Assembly: GCA_024644875.1 (NCBI GenBank)
Contig: JAHEGY010000018.1
Location: forward strand, 1-54,543
From: Cyclobacteriaceae bacterium
GTDB lineage: Bacteria; Bacteroidota; Bacteroidia; Cytophagales; Cyclobacteriaceae
Direction: 5' to 3'
DNA: 54,543 nt
Shown here: piece by piece, positions 1 to 8,734 of the stretch
Position numbering within the stretch: the stretch's first letter is position 1
Layout of the letters: the number at the start of each line of letters is the position of its first letter
Position numbers and translations under genes: made by a program
The notes under the pieces: generated by a model
Told to the model about the DNA's origin: nothing
What the model saw: the letters and a program-made list of their open reading frames with translations, nothing else
Databases searched by the model: none

Positions 1-13
1 GATTTAAGAGCTG

Positions 14-181
14 ATGAACAGAATAAAAGCAGTACTTGAGAAAAAGGGTATTAAACAAAAATGGTTAGCTGAAAAGCTAGAGAAGAGTTATAATATGACA
101 AATTCATATGTTCAAAACAGAAGTCAACCTAGTCTTAAGGATTTAACCAGAATAGCCAATATTCTTGATATTGATGTGTGA
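14..181 (+). CDS. Short XRE-type helix-turn-helix regulator, possibly C-terminally truncated
   Basis: A 55-residue reading frame opens at ATG 14, with an in-frame TAA at 5-7 just before it. It encodes a compact helix-turn-helix of the XRE/Cro type: KKGIKQKWLAEKL forms the first helices, NSYVQNRSQPSL the recognition region, and LTRIANILDIDV the closing helix. This layout resembles the small 60-70 residue XRE regulators common in Bacteroidota. The TGA at 179-181 stops the protein directly after IDV, where relatives usually carry a short extra tail. The frame stays open for nine more codons (KNFLNTWQR) before the next stop, so a nonsense change is possible. It sits about 120 bp before the Tm-1-like operon on the same strand and could regulate it, but nothing shows this directly. 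It may belong with genes left of the window. Confidence 0.65.
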   Translation: MNRIKAVLEKKGIKQKWLAEKLEKSYNMTNSYVQNRSQPSLKDLTRIANILDIDV

Positions 182-303
182 AAAAACTTTCTAAATACCT
201 GGCAAAGATGAAGACTTGGTCACCATTGTAACCGTAGAGCTAAAATAATCCATTGATATTTAAGTGTATTGGCAATCACCCCAGGACAAAAAAACGTCTT
301 GTT

Positions 304-1503
304 ATGAAAAAAAATGTATACATAGTTGGAACATTCGATACGAAAGCCAACGAATTAAACTTTGTGAAAAGTCGTCTCGAAGTGCTAGGGGTATCATGTA
401 TATCAGTAGATGTGAGCACATTGCCTCACGATTCGCAGGCAGATATAAAGCCTGCAGATCTGAATCAAGATTTAGAAACTAAGACATATGACACACGTGG
501 GGAGTCGCTTGCGGCAATGGGACAAGCTCTAAAAGATTTTTTGTTAAATCGAAAAGATATTGCCGGAGTAATCGGACTAGGAGGGTCTGGGGGTACTTCA
601 CTGATCTCCCAGGCATTTCAAGCTCTCCCCGTTGGGCTTCCCAAGATTATTGTATCCACGATGGCTTCTGGTAATATCAACCCTTACATAGGAGCAAGTG
701 ATATTTACATGGTTTATTCTATTACGGATATTAACGGAATAAACAGTATATCCAATACCATTCTTGCCAATGCAGCACATGCTTTAACTGGTATGGTTTT
801 GAACGCTCCTCCGGAATACCATTCTGAAAAGCCACAGTTAGGACTTACGATGTTTGGTGTAACAACATCATGTGTGAATACTGTAGTGAAATCACTGGAA
901 GATAAATATGATTGCCTGGTATTCCATGCAACCGGCGTAGGAGGACAAAGCTTGGAAAAGCTGGTGGATTCTGGGTTCATCTCCGGCGTTCTGGATATTA
1001 CCACTACAGAGATTTGTGATCATTTGATGGGTGGTGTACTCAGTGCAGGAGAGGATCGAATAGGGGCCATTATTCGCAACAAGATGCCATATGTGGGATC
1101 TGTAGGTGCTTTGGATATGGTGAACTTTGGTGCGATGGATACGGTGCCTGAAGCATTCAAGGACAGGAATCTGTACAGGCACAATGATCAGGTCACACTA
1201 ATGAGGACTAGTATTGAGGAAAATAAGAAAATGGGCCTTTGGATTGCCAATAAATTGAACCAGACGGAAGGAGAGGTCAGGTTCTTACTACCAGAAAAAG
1301 GTGTTTCTGCCATTGATATCGAGGGTATGAGCTTTTATGATCCGGAGGCTGATAAAGCCTTGTTTGATACGCTGGAGTCGAATATAAAGCAGACTAGTAA
1401 GAGACAGCTGATCAGGCTTCCTTACAATATTAACGACGATGCTTTTGCAGAGGCTCTCGTCAAGAATTTTGAAGAAGTAATGTCTAAAGTATATCCTAAA
1501 TAA
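304..1503 (+). CDS. Tm-1-like ATP-binding domain protein (UPF0261 family)
   Basis: A 399-residue protein of the UPF0261/Tm-1-like family, whose plant member Tm-1 binds ATP and inhibits tobamovirus RNA replication. The bacterial function is not established. Visible features are the N-terminal strand VYIVGTFDTKANEL, a glycine-rich loop (GVIGLGGSGGTSLI, about residues 95-110), a second turn (HATGVGGQSLEKLV) and the closing segment VSAIDIEGMSFYDPEA, all typical of the family. An in-frame TTG lies 51 nt upstream, but family members begin close to the VYIVGTFDTK strand, so ATG 304 is the better start. It is followed 10 bp later by a cupin and then a TIM-barrel gene on the same strand, an apparent operon. 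In plant Tm-1 the UPF0261 and TIM-barrel parts are fused, so a shared pathway is likely. Confidence 0.88.
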   Translation: MKKNVYIVGTFDTKANELNFVKSRLEVLGVSCISVDVSTLPHDSQADIKPADLNQDLETKTYDTRGESLAAMGQALKDFLLNRKDIAGVIGLGGSGGTSLISQAFQALPVGLPKIIVSTMASGNINPYIGASDIYMVYSITDINGINSISNTILANAAHALTGMVLNAPPEYHSEKPQLGLTMFGVTTSCVNTVVKSLEDKYDCLVFHATGVGGQSLEKLVDSGFISGVLDITTTEICDHLMGGVLSAGEDRIGAIIRNKMPYVGSVGALDMVNFGAMDTVPEAFKDRNLYRHNDQVTLMRTSIEENKKMGLWIANKLNQTEGEVRFLLPEKGVSAIDIEGMSFYDPEADKALFDTLESNIKQTSKRQLIRLPYNINDDAFAEALVKNFEEVMSKVYPK

Positions 1504-1513
1504 CTATTTAATC

Positions 1514-1912
1514 ATGAGTTTTATTTTAAAGAAAAACACTAAAGAGGAAACGGTAGAATGGGGAAAGATGCGCTGGCTCACGAATCCTGCCAATACGGCT
1601 TCCAAGCATTTAACCACGCTAGAGGTTATCATCAAACCCGGTGAAGGGCACGATTTTCATTTTCACCCAAACCAGGAGGAAATGATCTATGTAATGGAAG
1701 GCCAGCTTGAGCAGTGGATTGAGCAGAACAAAGAAACGTTGAATCCAGGAGATAGTGTATTCATACCTAAAGGTCAAATACACGCTTCATTTCAAATGGG
1801 ACAAAAACCTGCTGAACTTTTCGTCGTGCTAGGACCTTGTGCAGATAATGATCTGGGATATGAAATTGAGGAGGTGAGTGATCAGGAACCATGGGCTTCA
1901 CTTAGAGATTAA
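1514..1912 (+). CDS. Small single-domain cupin protein
   Basis: A 132-residue one-domain cupin. Motif 1 is clear in GHDFHFHPNQEEMIYVMEG, with the His-x-His and Glu metal ligands. Motif 2 is GDSVFIPKGQIHASF with the last His, though the usual final Asn is replaced by Phe. The intact ligand set predicts a metal-binding beta-barrel that could be an isomerase, a dioxygenase-like enzyme or a sugar- or acid-binding protein. The substrate cannot be read from sequence. It lies between the Tm-1-like and TIM-barrel genes with gaps of 10 and 12 bp, so it probably acts in the same pathway. No signal peptide is seen, so it should be cytoplasmic. Confidence 0.87.
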   Translation: MSFILKKNTKEETVEWGKMRWLTNPANTASKHLTTLEVIIKPGEGHDFHFHPNQEEMIYVMEGQLEQWIEQNKETLNPGDSVFIPKGQIHASFQMGQKPAELFVVLGPCADNDLGYEIEEVSDQEPWASLRD

Positions 1913-1924
1913 GTTCTAATTACT

Positions 1925-2752
1925 ATGCATAACAAACAAGAGATCTTAAAGAAGTTTAGAGAAATGATTAAAGAGGGCACTCCGATTATTGGTGGGGGTG
2001 CAGGAGTAGGTCTGTCAGCCAAATCTGAAGAGGCTGGAGGTATTGACTTGATAGTATTATATAACTCAGGTCGCTACCGAATGGCTGGGAGAGGGTCTTT
2101 ATCTGGTCTTCTGGCCTATGGCAACGCCAATGAAATCGTGAAGGAAATGGCCATGGAAATAATACCGGTGGTCAAGCATACACCGGTACTGGCTGGTGTG
2201 AACGCTACTGATCCTTTCATCAATTTCGATTATTTCTTCAATGAGCTCAAAGCCCTTGGCTTTGTTGGTGTTCAAAACTTTCCTACCGTGGGACTGATTG
2301 ATGGAGTTTTCAGACAGAATTTAGAGGAAACAGGAATGGGATTTGATAAGGAGGTAGAAATGATTGAAAAGGCAAATAGGTATGACCTGCTGACAACACC
2401 ATATGTATTTAGTGAGGAGAATGCCATCGACATGACAAAGGCAGGAGCAGACATCATCGTTTGTCACATGGGACTAACTACGTCAGGAACTATTGGTGCT
2501 AAGACAGCAAAAACGCTGGACGAAAGTGTTTCATTGATCAACTCATGGGCAGCTGCCGCCAGGAATGCAAAAGAAGATGTGATTGTATTATGTCACGGAG
2601 GACCTATAGCCATGCCTGAAGATGCGAAATATATAATTGACAACTGTGACGATATTCACGGCTTTTATGGTGCTAGTAGTATGGAAAGGTTGCCTACCGA
2701 GATGGCTATTAAATCACAAATTGAGCAATTCAAAAAAATTAACAGAGGTTAA
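1925..2752 (+). CDS. Phosphoenolpyruvate hydrolase-like TIM-barrel protein
   Basis: A 275-residue protein of the PEP-hydrolase/TIM-barrel family, related to the PEP mutase superfamily and to the C-terminal half of plant Tm-1. Recognisable parts are the N-terminal [19 protein letters not shown] loop, [52 protein letters not shown] and the C-terminal [11 protein letters not shown] and [12 protein letters not shown] loops. These line the active-site end of the barrel. The reaction is not known for this branch, and the label PEP hydrolase comes only from homology. It is the last gene of the three-gene run, starting 12 bp after the cupin stop. The module probably processes a small carboxylate or phosphorylated acid. 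Confidence 0.85.
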   Translation: MHNKQEILKKFREMIKEGTPIIGGGAGVGLSAKSEEAGGIDLIVLYNSGRYRMAGRGSLSGLLAYGNANEIVKEMAMEIIPVVKHTPVLAGVNATDPFINFDYFFNELKALGFVGVQNFPTVGLIDGVFRQNLEETGMGFDKEVEMIEKANRYDLLTTPYVFSEENAIDMTKAGADIIVCHMGLTTSGTIGAKTAKTLDESVSLINSWAAAARNAKEDVIVLCHGGPIAMPEDAKYIIDNCDDIHGFYGASSMERLPTEMAIKSQIEQFKKINRG

Positions 2753-2894
2753 TCTATTTCGGGCTCCAGCCACTTTACCATATCTATAATCGATAACTGA
2801 TTTTATGTTAAATACTCGCTTCGCTCGTATTGAGGGATTCGCTTGGGAATTGTTATATAATTTACATTATGTTAAATAGAGGGTGTGAAATAAA

Positions 2895-2918
2895 GACGGC
2901 CCTTAATATTGGGCCGCC
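2895..2918 (-). terminator. Intrinsic terminator of the minus-strand TPR gene
   Basis: GGCCC at 2898-2902 and GGGCC at 2911-2915 form a stem around an 8-nt loop, with one extra C:G pair outside (2897 with 2916). Read on the minus strand the stem is followed by a U-rich run (tctttatttc). It lies about 45 bp after the stop of the gene at 2961. Two copies of ttatgttaaata (2803-2814 and 2867-2878) lie further left and have no clear role. Confidence 0.7.
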
Positions 2919-2960
2919 CTAAAATATATTGTGAAACTCCCCTATTTTCAGGGTATTACT

Positions 2961-4136
2961 TTATTGTTGTTCTAATTCTGAAGTCGCTCCTAATGCATCA
3001 AGTTTCTCCTTAACCTCATTAACTTTTTCATATTCTTTCATCAAAGCATATAAGGTCTGCAGTGTCTGTAATGTGCTGATATCCTCTGGATTCACTTCAT
3101 GTGCCTCTTCAAAATACGGAACAGCCGTCGTAAAAACTTCGTTTGCTCTGGCCTCAACCGCCTTGCCTTCTTTCTTGTAAGTATCCAGATCCATGTCCTG
3201 AGCCTCTTTTAGGATCTCTGCACCCTGGTTATATTTATTCACCCCAAGGTTATATAAAGCTTCAAAATATTCCGGATTTTTCTCAAGACACTTCTCATAC
3301 CATTCACTGGCTGAGACATAATCTTCAGCTGCATCATAAATGTATCCCATTTCATAATACAAAAGATAATTGTCGGGATCATTTTCTATAGCCGCAGAAA
3401 GTGATGCTTTAGCCTCGTCAGTTTTATTAGCCATGATTAAAAGTGTTATCTCATCCTGCTTAAGGTCATGATCTTCCGGGAATTGAGCCCTTGCTCGCTT
3501 AGCTGCTTCCAAAGCGGCTAATGTATCATGCACGACGGCTCTGTAAACGTAAATAATGTTTCTGTGGACATTTACATCGGCCATTTTATTGTCAGCAAGA
3601 TAATTGAAATTCTCTAATGCCAGCTCAGTATCATCCAATTGCTGGGCGGCATAACCGGTATATTGCCATGCTGTAGTATCATTTGGGAAGACCATTTTTA
3701 CCATATCAAAATAAGCAATAGAACCTTCATAATCACCGCTTTGATAGGCTTCTACCGCCCCATTAAATGCTGCACCATACAAGGCAACAATACGCTGATC
3801 CGAGAATATGTAATAAGTACTGGTCTCAGGTTCCATTTCTTTCACTTTAAGAAAGGCTGTTGCAGCCTCACTATAGGCATCATCACTTAAGGATTTAACA
3901 GCCTCATCTTCAGAGTTATAAATTGCTTCATAGATAAGACCACGGTAATACCATGTTTTTACCTTGTCTTTTGTTTTTTCATGCGTAGTGGCAGCATCAA
4001 TAATCATTTGAGCTTCAGCCACTTCTCCTTTGTCAAGAAGTATTTTAGCTTTTTCTATCTTAGGAGTTTTCTCCTTCTGGGCAAAAGCAACACTTACAGT
4101 AAGGAGCAAAAATAAAATTAACCTAATCTTTTTCAT
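2961..4136 (-). CDS. Exported tetratricopeptide-repeat protein
   Basis: A 391-residue protein with a signal peptide (MKKIRLILFLLLTVSVAFAQ, cut after AFA) and TPR helices through the rest. Clear repeat units include AEAQMIIDAATTHEKTK near 40-60, YEGSIAYFDMVKMVFPND near 135, NYLLYYEMGYIYDAAEDY near 260 and EYFEALYNLGVNKYNQG near 290. TPR arrays are protein-binding scaffolds, and this one should sit in the periplasm or at the outer membrane. No catalytic motif is seen. It lies 68 bp downstream of gyrA on the same strand, so it may be partly read from the gyrA promoter. A hairpin with a U-tract follows the stop. Confidence 0.85.
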   Translation of the reverse strand: MKKIRLILFLLLTVSVAFAQKEKTPKIEKAKILLDKGEVAEAQMIIDAATTHEKTKDKVKTWYYRGLIYEAIYNSEDEAVKSLSDDAYSEAATAFLKVKEMEPETSTYYIFSDQRIVALYGAAFNGAVEAYQSGDYEGSIAYFDMVKMVFPNDTTAWQYTGYAAQQLDDTELALENFNYLADNKMADVNVHRNIIYVYRAVVHDTLAALEAAKRARAQFPEDHDLKQDEITLLIMANKTDEAKASLSAAIENDPDNYLLYYEMGYIYDAAEDYVSASEWYEKCLEKNPEYFEALYNLGVNKYNQGAEILKEAQDMDLDTYKKEGKAVEARANEVFTTAVPYFEEAHEVNPEDISTLQTLQTLYALMKEYEKVNEVKEKLDALGATSELEQQ

Positions 4137-4204
4137 GATTTCAAGATATTTTTACTTAAATAATTAATTTAATACAGATATATAATACGCTGTAAATCAG
4201 CATT

Positions 4205-6676
4205 TTAATTTGATTCTAAATTTTCCTCTTCGATCTTCTCTATTTTCTCAACACTGCTGATTTCATCATTCTCATTTAATTTGATCAGCCTTACTCCCTG
4301 AGTGGCCCTGCCCATTACGCGTAATGTATCAACAGCCATTCTGATTGTGATGCCTGATTTATTAATAATCATCAGGTCATCCGTGTCGACCACTACTTTT
4401 AAAGCAACAAGCTTGCCAGTTTTTTCTGTTATATTGATGGTTTTAACTCCTTTGCCGCCTCTGCGGGTAATTCTATAATCATCAATCTGGCTCCTTTTAC
4501 CATATCCTTTTTCAGAAACCACCAATAAATTGGCATCCGACCTGGTTATACAGACCATATCAACCACACGGTCTTTTTCACCCTCAAGGGTAACCCCCCT
4601 CACTCCCGCTGCATTCCTTCCCATTGCCCGGATATCAGTTTCATGGAAATGTATAACCTTGCCTGATCGTTTTCCAATAACAATGTGATTATCACCATTG
4701 GTCAGTGCTGCATTCAATAAACGGTCGCCTTCATTGATGGTAATCGCATTTATGCCATTCTGGCGTGGCCTTGAATACGCTTCAAGTAATGTCTTTTTAA
4801 TGGTACCTTTCACGGTACACATCATTATATAATTATTGTTTATATAATCCTGATCCTGAAGGTTATGTACATTAAGAACAGCTCTTACTTTGTCATTCGG
4901 ATCAATATTGATCAGATTTTGAATGGCTCGACCTTTGGATGTTTTGACACCTTCGGGTATCTGATAAACCTTTTTCCAGAATACCTTGCCGAATTCTGTA
5001 AATATCAGTAGATAATCATGGGCATTCGCGATGAAAAGATGTTCGGTAAAATCATCATCTTTTGTGATAACTCCCTTGGAACCAACTCCTCCCCGGCCCT
5101 GTGTTCTGTATTCTGAAGATTGGGTTCGCTTAATATACCCCTGATGAGAAATGGTAATTACCATCTCTTCGTTAGGGATCATATCTTCTATGCCAATTTC
5201 ATCTGAATCATGCACTATATCAGTCCTTCTCTCATCTCCATACCTTTCTTTCAGTGCAATCAATTCATCCTTTATAATGCTCATCCTCAAGACCTTATCA
5301 TCAAGAATGGTTTGAAGCTTTTTAATGAGCTCCTGGAGTTCCTTATATTCTTCTTCTATTTTTTCGCGCTCAAGGCCTGTCAGTCTTTGAAGACGCATGT
5401 CCAGGATCGCTTTTGCCTGCATCTCAGAAAGTTTGAACCGTTCCATTAAACCTAACCTGGCAGTTTCAGGATCCCTTGATTTGCGAATGAGATCGATGAC
5501 TTCATCAATATTGTCCAGTGCTATGATATAACCCTCAAGAATGTGCGCGCGCCGTTCTGCTTCTTCCAGCTCAAATTGCGTTCTTCTGACCAATACGTCG
5601 TGTCTATGGCTTACATACCTGGATATCAAATCTTTAAGATTCAATATTTGAGGCCTTCCTTTAACTAAGGCAACATTGTTTACCCCGAAAGATGATTGCA
5701 GTTGAGTATGCTTGAAAAGATGATTCAGGACGATGTTAGGAATTGCATCACGTTTGATATCGTATACTATTCTCAACCCGTCTCTGTCAGATTCGTCACG
5801 TATATCAGAAATGCCCTCCAGTCTTTTCTCGTTAACAAGTGCAGCAGTTTTTTCTATCATTGCTGCCTTATTGACCTGATACGGAATTTCCGTAACTATG
5901 ATCTGTTCCTTTCCTGATTTACTAGTAATAATTTCGGTTTTGGCCCTGACAACCACTCTGCCTCTTCCTGTTTCAAAAGCGGATTTTACACCTTGATAGC
6001 CATAAATGATACCACCTGTTGGGAAATCAGGTCCCTTGACATATTGCATCAATTCATCAATCTGGATATCATTGTTGTCAATAAATGCAACAATGCCGTC
6101 TACGACTTCTGAAAGATTATGAGGTGGCATATTTGTAGCCATGCCAACTGCAATTCCCGAAGCCCCGTTTACAAGAAGATTCGGGAGCTTTGCCGGAAGA
6201 ACCGTTGGCTCCTGTAATGAATCATCGAAATTCGGTTGAAAATCAACTGTATTTTTGTTGATATCATTCAGCATTTCCTCTGCAATTCGCCTGAGTCTTG
6301 CTTCAGTATATCGCATGGCTGCTGGTGAATCACCGTCTATTGATCCGTAATTTCCCTGCCCATCTACCAAAGGATAGCGCAGAGACCATTCCTGTGCCAT
6401 TCGGACCATCGTATCATAAACGGAAGAATCTCCATGAGGGTGGTATTTACCCAACACCTCTCCTACTATTCTGGCTGATTTTTTATATGGCCTGTTGTAG
6501 GTAACTCCCAACTCAAGCATTCCATAAAGCACTCTTCTATGGACCGGCTTCAATCCATCCCGTACATCCGGCAGTGCCCTGGAAACTATTACTGACATTG
6601 AATAATCTATGTAGGCACCCCGCATCTCCTCCTCAATGTTGATAGGAATAATGTTTTCGTTCGCTCCTTCTGCCAT
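4205..6676 (-). CDS. gyrA: DNA gyrase subunit A
   Basis: GyrA makes and rejoins the double-strand break in the gyrase A2B2 complex that introduces negative supercoils. The 823 residues have the normal layout: an N-terminal winged-helix/tower cleavage domain, then a six-bladed C-terminal beta-pinwheel. The catalytic Tyr is Y123 in [10 protein letters not shown]. The quinolone pocket [10 protein letters not shown] carries S84 and D88, matching the sensitive Ser83 and Asp87 of E. coli. The first-blade GyrA box is degenerate (QGRGGVG rather than QRRGGKG), and a closer copy (TRRGGKG) occurs at 737-743. The tail is acidic ([14 protein letters not shown]). The start [18 protein letters not shown] fits the family. 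A TAnnTTTG box lies 33 bp upstream. The neighbouring parC at 27815 is the second type IIA A subunit in the window, with a distinct tail. Confidence 0.97.
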   Translation of the reverse strand: MAEGANENIIPINIEEEMRGAYIDYSMSVIVSRALPDVRDGLKPVHRRVLYGMLELGVTYNRPYKKSARIVGEVLGKYHPHGDSSVYDTMVRMAQEWSLRYPLVDGQGNYGSIDGDSPAAMRYTEARLRRIAEEMLNDINKNTVDFQPNFDDSLQEPTVLPAKLPNLLVNGASGIAVGMATNMPPHNLSEVVDGIVAFIDNNDIQIDELMQYVKGPDFPTGGIIYGYQGVKSAFETGRGRVVVRAKTEIITSKSGKEQIIVTEIPYQVNKAAMIEKTAALVNEKRLEGISDIRDESDRDGLRIVYDIKRDAIPNIVLNHLFKHTQLQSSFGVNNVALVKGRPQILNLKDLISRYVSHRHDVLVRRTQFELEEAERRAHILEGYIIALDNIDEVIDLIRKSRDPETARLGLMERFKLSEMQAKAILDMRLQRLTGLEREKIEEEYKELQELIKKLQTILDDKVLRMSIIKDELIALKERYGDERRTDIVHDSDEIGIEDMIPNEEMVITISHQGYIKRTQSSEYRTQGRGGVGSKGVITKDDDFTEHLFIANAHDYLLIFTEFGKVFWKKVYQIPEGVKTSKGRAIQNLINIDPNDKVRAVLNVHNLQDQDYINNNYIMMCTVKGTIKKTLLEAYSRPRQNGINAITINEGDRLLNAALTNGDNHIVIGKRSGKVIHFHETDIRAMGRNAAGVRGVTLEGEKDRVVDMVCITRSDANLLVVSEKGYGKRSQIDDYRITRRGGKGVKTINITEKTGKLVALKVVVDTDDLMIINKSGITIRMAVDTLRVMGRATQGVRLIKLNENDEISSVEKIEKIEEENLESN

Positions 6677-6708
6677 TAACTGTGGTTAAAATAGAAAAAT
6701 TATGGACG

Positions 6709-6716
6709 CAAATTTA
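6709..6716 (-). promoter_or_regulatory. Candidate -7 element of gyrA
   Basis: On the minus strand this reads TAAATTTG, a full match to the Bacteroidota -7 consensus TAnnTTTG, 33 bp before the gyrA ATG. No TTTG is present 19 bp upstream, so the -33 half is weak. Confidence 0.5.
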
Positions 6717-6769
6717 CATAAAATTATGTTATTTCGGAGCATAATTTGTTCCTTAATTTATGAACCAAG

Positions 6770-7864
6770 CTAATACCCCCCTGAGACTTTGCGCCGGTTC
6801 ATTCTCCACCACCTGTATTTATGAAGATTGGGATAATTCTCACCTACTTTTGGATTCTGCTTTTTATAGAAAGGTTGTCCCCGATATCCTTTGTTCCCAT
6901 GAATATGCTTTTTCTGATATCGGCAGGTTTTATTGGTAAATTTTTTCGGATAATCATATCCCGGAGGGGTCCTGGCGTTCAATCGGCAGCGTGGAAGTTC
7001 CGGGATGGTATATCTGAAACCCACATGAACAAATAAGGCAGGATATCTGTGACGGACACTTCCTCCAAAATCAGGTAAATCCATCTTATAACTTTTAAAT
7101 TCATAGGAAGGCCTGATATATCCTTTCAAATATTCCGAAAACTCGTATTCAATTGGTATTCCTATATTAAAATATACCCCCTGATTTATCAGACTTTTAT
7201 CGTATGCCCCTCCCATCCATATTTTTCCGATTTGTATATCAGCATAATAAGTCCAGTACATAAAATCATATACCCTGGCTCCCACTGTTCCAAAAACACG
7301 TTTCAAATTGGTTGTTTTAACATTTGGCGAATATTGCCCAAGTGCATCAGCCCCCGTATACGGGCTCATAGTAGGTAAATGATGAATTTCAAAAGCTGCA
7401 CCTCCGCCGATCCTAACCCGATCAAATAAATCCACGCTGATCAGAAGTGTAAATGGAATAGCACCCGAACTCCCTTTATATCCTAATTTTGCAGTATCAC
7501 TAAGAACCTGGTTTTGAAGATCAGTTGATGAATTTCGTGTGACATTTGCTGAATCCGGTGCATTTAACCAATTCTGATAACCAAAAAAGGGAGATGCAGA
7601 AGAATCCTGCAGGGTAAATAGATATAGACCACTGTCCGTGGAATCAGTTTTATTTAATACACCATATCCAGGAAGATCATGCTTATAAAACGTTCTGCCA
7701 TATCCACTGGTAAATGTTATTGATATTTTATTCAGGATCTGTCTGAACCGGCTGATTTGTGCTTCTTTCTGGGGCACGTAATAATAGGGGTCAGTAACCT
7801 GGCTGAATGCAGGAGCAAACAGGATGAACAACGGGACAAGGATAAGTAGCTTTTTTTTTACCAT
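6770..7864 (-). CDS. Outer-membrane beta-barrel protein with a basic C-terminal tail
   Basis: A 364-residue protein starting at ATG 7864; an in-frame TTG lies 12 nt further up, but the ATG gives a clean signal peptide (MVKKKLLILVPLFILFAPAFSQ). The middle has alternating amphipathic strands, such as ITFTSGYGRTFY, RIGGGAAFEIHHL, VFGTVGARVYDF and ALFVHVGFRYTIP, and looks like a small outer-membrane barrel. The last strand is not at the C terminus. After FRYTIPEL come about 73 residues rich in Lys, Arg, His and Tyr with almost no acidic residues, including KHIHGNKGYRG and KKQNPKVGENYPNLHKY. I recall similar tails in other Bacteroidota barrels but know no assigned function. It lies 93 bp downstream of gyrA in reverse order and is probably transcribed separately. 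Confidence 0.7.
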   Translation of the reverse strand: MVKKKLLILVPLFILFAPAFSQVTDPYYYVPQKEAQISRFRQILNKISITFTSGYGRTFYKHDLPGYGVLNKTDSTDSGLYLFTLQDSSASPFFGYQNWLNAPDSANVTRNSSTDLQNQVLSDTAKLGYKGSSGAIPFTLLISVDLFDRVRIGGGAAFEIHHLPTMSPYTGADALGQYSPNVKTTNLKRVFGTVGARVYDFMYWTYYADIQIGKIWMGGAYDKSLINQGVYFNIGIPIEYEFSEYLKGYIRPSYEFKSYKMDLPDFGGSVRHRYPALFVHVGFRYTIPELPRCRLNARTPPGYDYPKKFTNKTCRYQKKHIHGNKGYRGQPFYKKQNPKVGENYPNLHKYRWWRMNRRKVSGGY

Positions 7865-7900
7865 TAAAACGGTCAATACCCCTTTTTGGCCGGTTTTTGC

Positions 7901-8515
7901 TTATCTAACGTCAAAAGTATCTAAAAATTTTCTAAAAATAATGGTTTTTGACAATTCCAGTTTATCACCAATATGCTGTACTTTTTTGAATTCGATTTTT
8001 GATATTTTCTTTTTGTCGGATAAATCTTCATGAGTATCATCCCAGAAGAAGGAATGAAGGAATCTTATGAACATATATGGGGCATTCATTAAACTTTTCT
8101 TAAATTCCCTGTCTGATACCCTGGAGGCATCCAGGTCATCTCCTTCAATCAATGATTTATCAAAGGATTTTTCCATGGCTAGTCTAATGGTTTTAAAAAA
8201 TTGATTCTCCCATTTTGGAGCGTTTTTCACCAGAAAACTCATCGCATATACTACCGGATCTTTTTTAAGATAATGCCCTCCTTTTGAAATGGTCCTGGCC
8301 TTTTTATTTAAAGCCATTTCCTCCATAAGACTTATTTCTCCTGTTGAAAGGGCAATGGAGATACTGGGCATCATGATAATTAGACTCAAAAAATCGTGGT
8401 CACTGATATCAAGGTGTGGCGCCTCTTTATTTCGAAATGCATTCTTGAGATCCTGAACAGATTCAAGAACATCATGATCTTCGAGAATGATGCTTATTTC
8501 GTTAGCGGTTAACAT
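7901..8515 (-). CDS. Conserved-looking hypothetical cytoplasmic protein
   Basis: I do not recognise this 204-residue protein. It has no signal peptide or membrane segment and appears mostly alpha-helical, with many charged residues. Visible segments that could be conserved are EEMALNKKARTISKGGHYLKK (about 85-105) and the C-terminal stretch LSKTIIFRKFLDTFDVR. No catalytic or nucleic-acid-binding motif is evident, although the K/R-rich segment KKKISKIEFKKV could bind an acidic partner. Its stop lies 36 bp before the barrel gene start on the same strand, so the two could be co-transcribed. It is divergent from the ABC exporter operon, with a 219-bp intergenic region. Its length, composition and orderly start support a real gene. 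Confidence 0.7.
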   Translation of the reverse strand: MLTANEISIILEDHDVLESVQDLKNAFRNKEAPHLDISDHDFLSLIIMMPSISIALSTGEISLMEEMALNKKARTISKGGHYLKKDPVVYAMSFLVKNAPKWENQFFKTIRLAMEKSFDKSLIEGDDLDASRVSDREFKKSLMNAPYMFIRFLHSFFWDDTHEDLSDKKKISKIEFKKVQHIGDKLELSKTIIFRKFLDTFDVR

Positions 8516-8734
8516 TATGGTCAGTATTTATCTCATTAAAGTTAAAATAATTAATACGCATTCCCTCAATATTTCTATGACAATTTGGCGTCCGATATCG
8601 AACATTTGTTACTTCAAATCCGTACAACATAATTAAACCATCATTCAAATTTAAATAGAATTGTCTGAGTGTCAGGTAATTAAGATTTTGGTATAGTTAT
8701 AGATACATGCTCGCTGGAAAAGTACGCCTTAATT

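Noticed and set aside
2803-2878. Two copies of a 12-bp word (ttatgttaaata) and an imperfect hairpin rich in cgcttcgctcg near 2811-2834.
   Set aside because: The repeats are AT-rich and only two; the hairpin has two mismatches and no T run. Neither supports a mobile element or array.
8516-8734. Divergent intergenic region with several near matches to TAnnTTTG and a 19-codon open frame.
   Set aside because: No full promoter on either strand, and the open frame is too short. The near matches are at chance level in AT-rich DNA.
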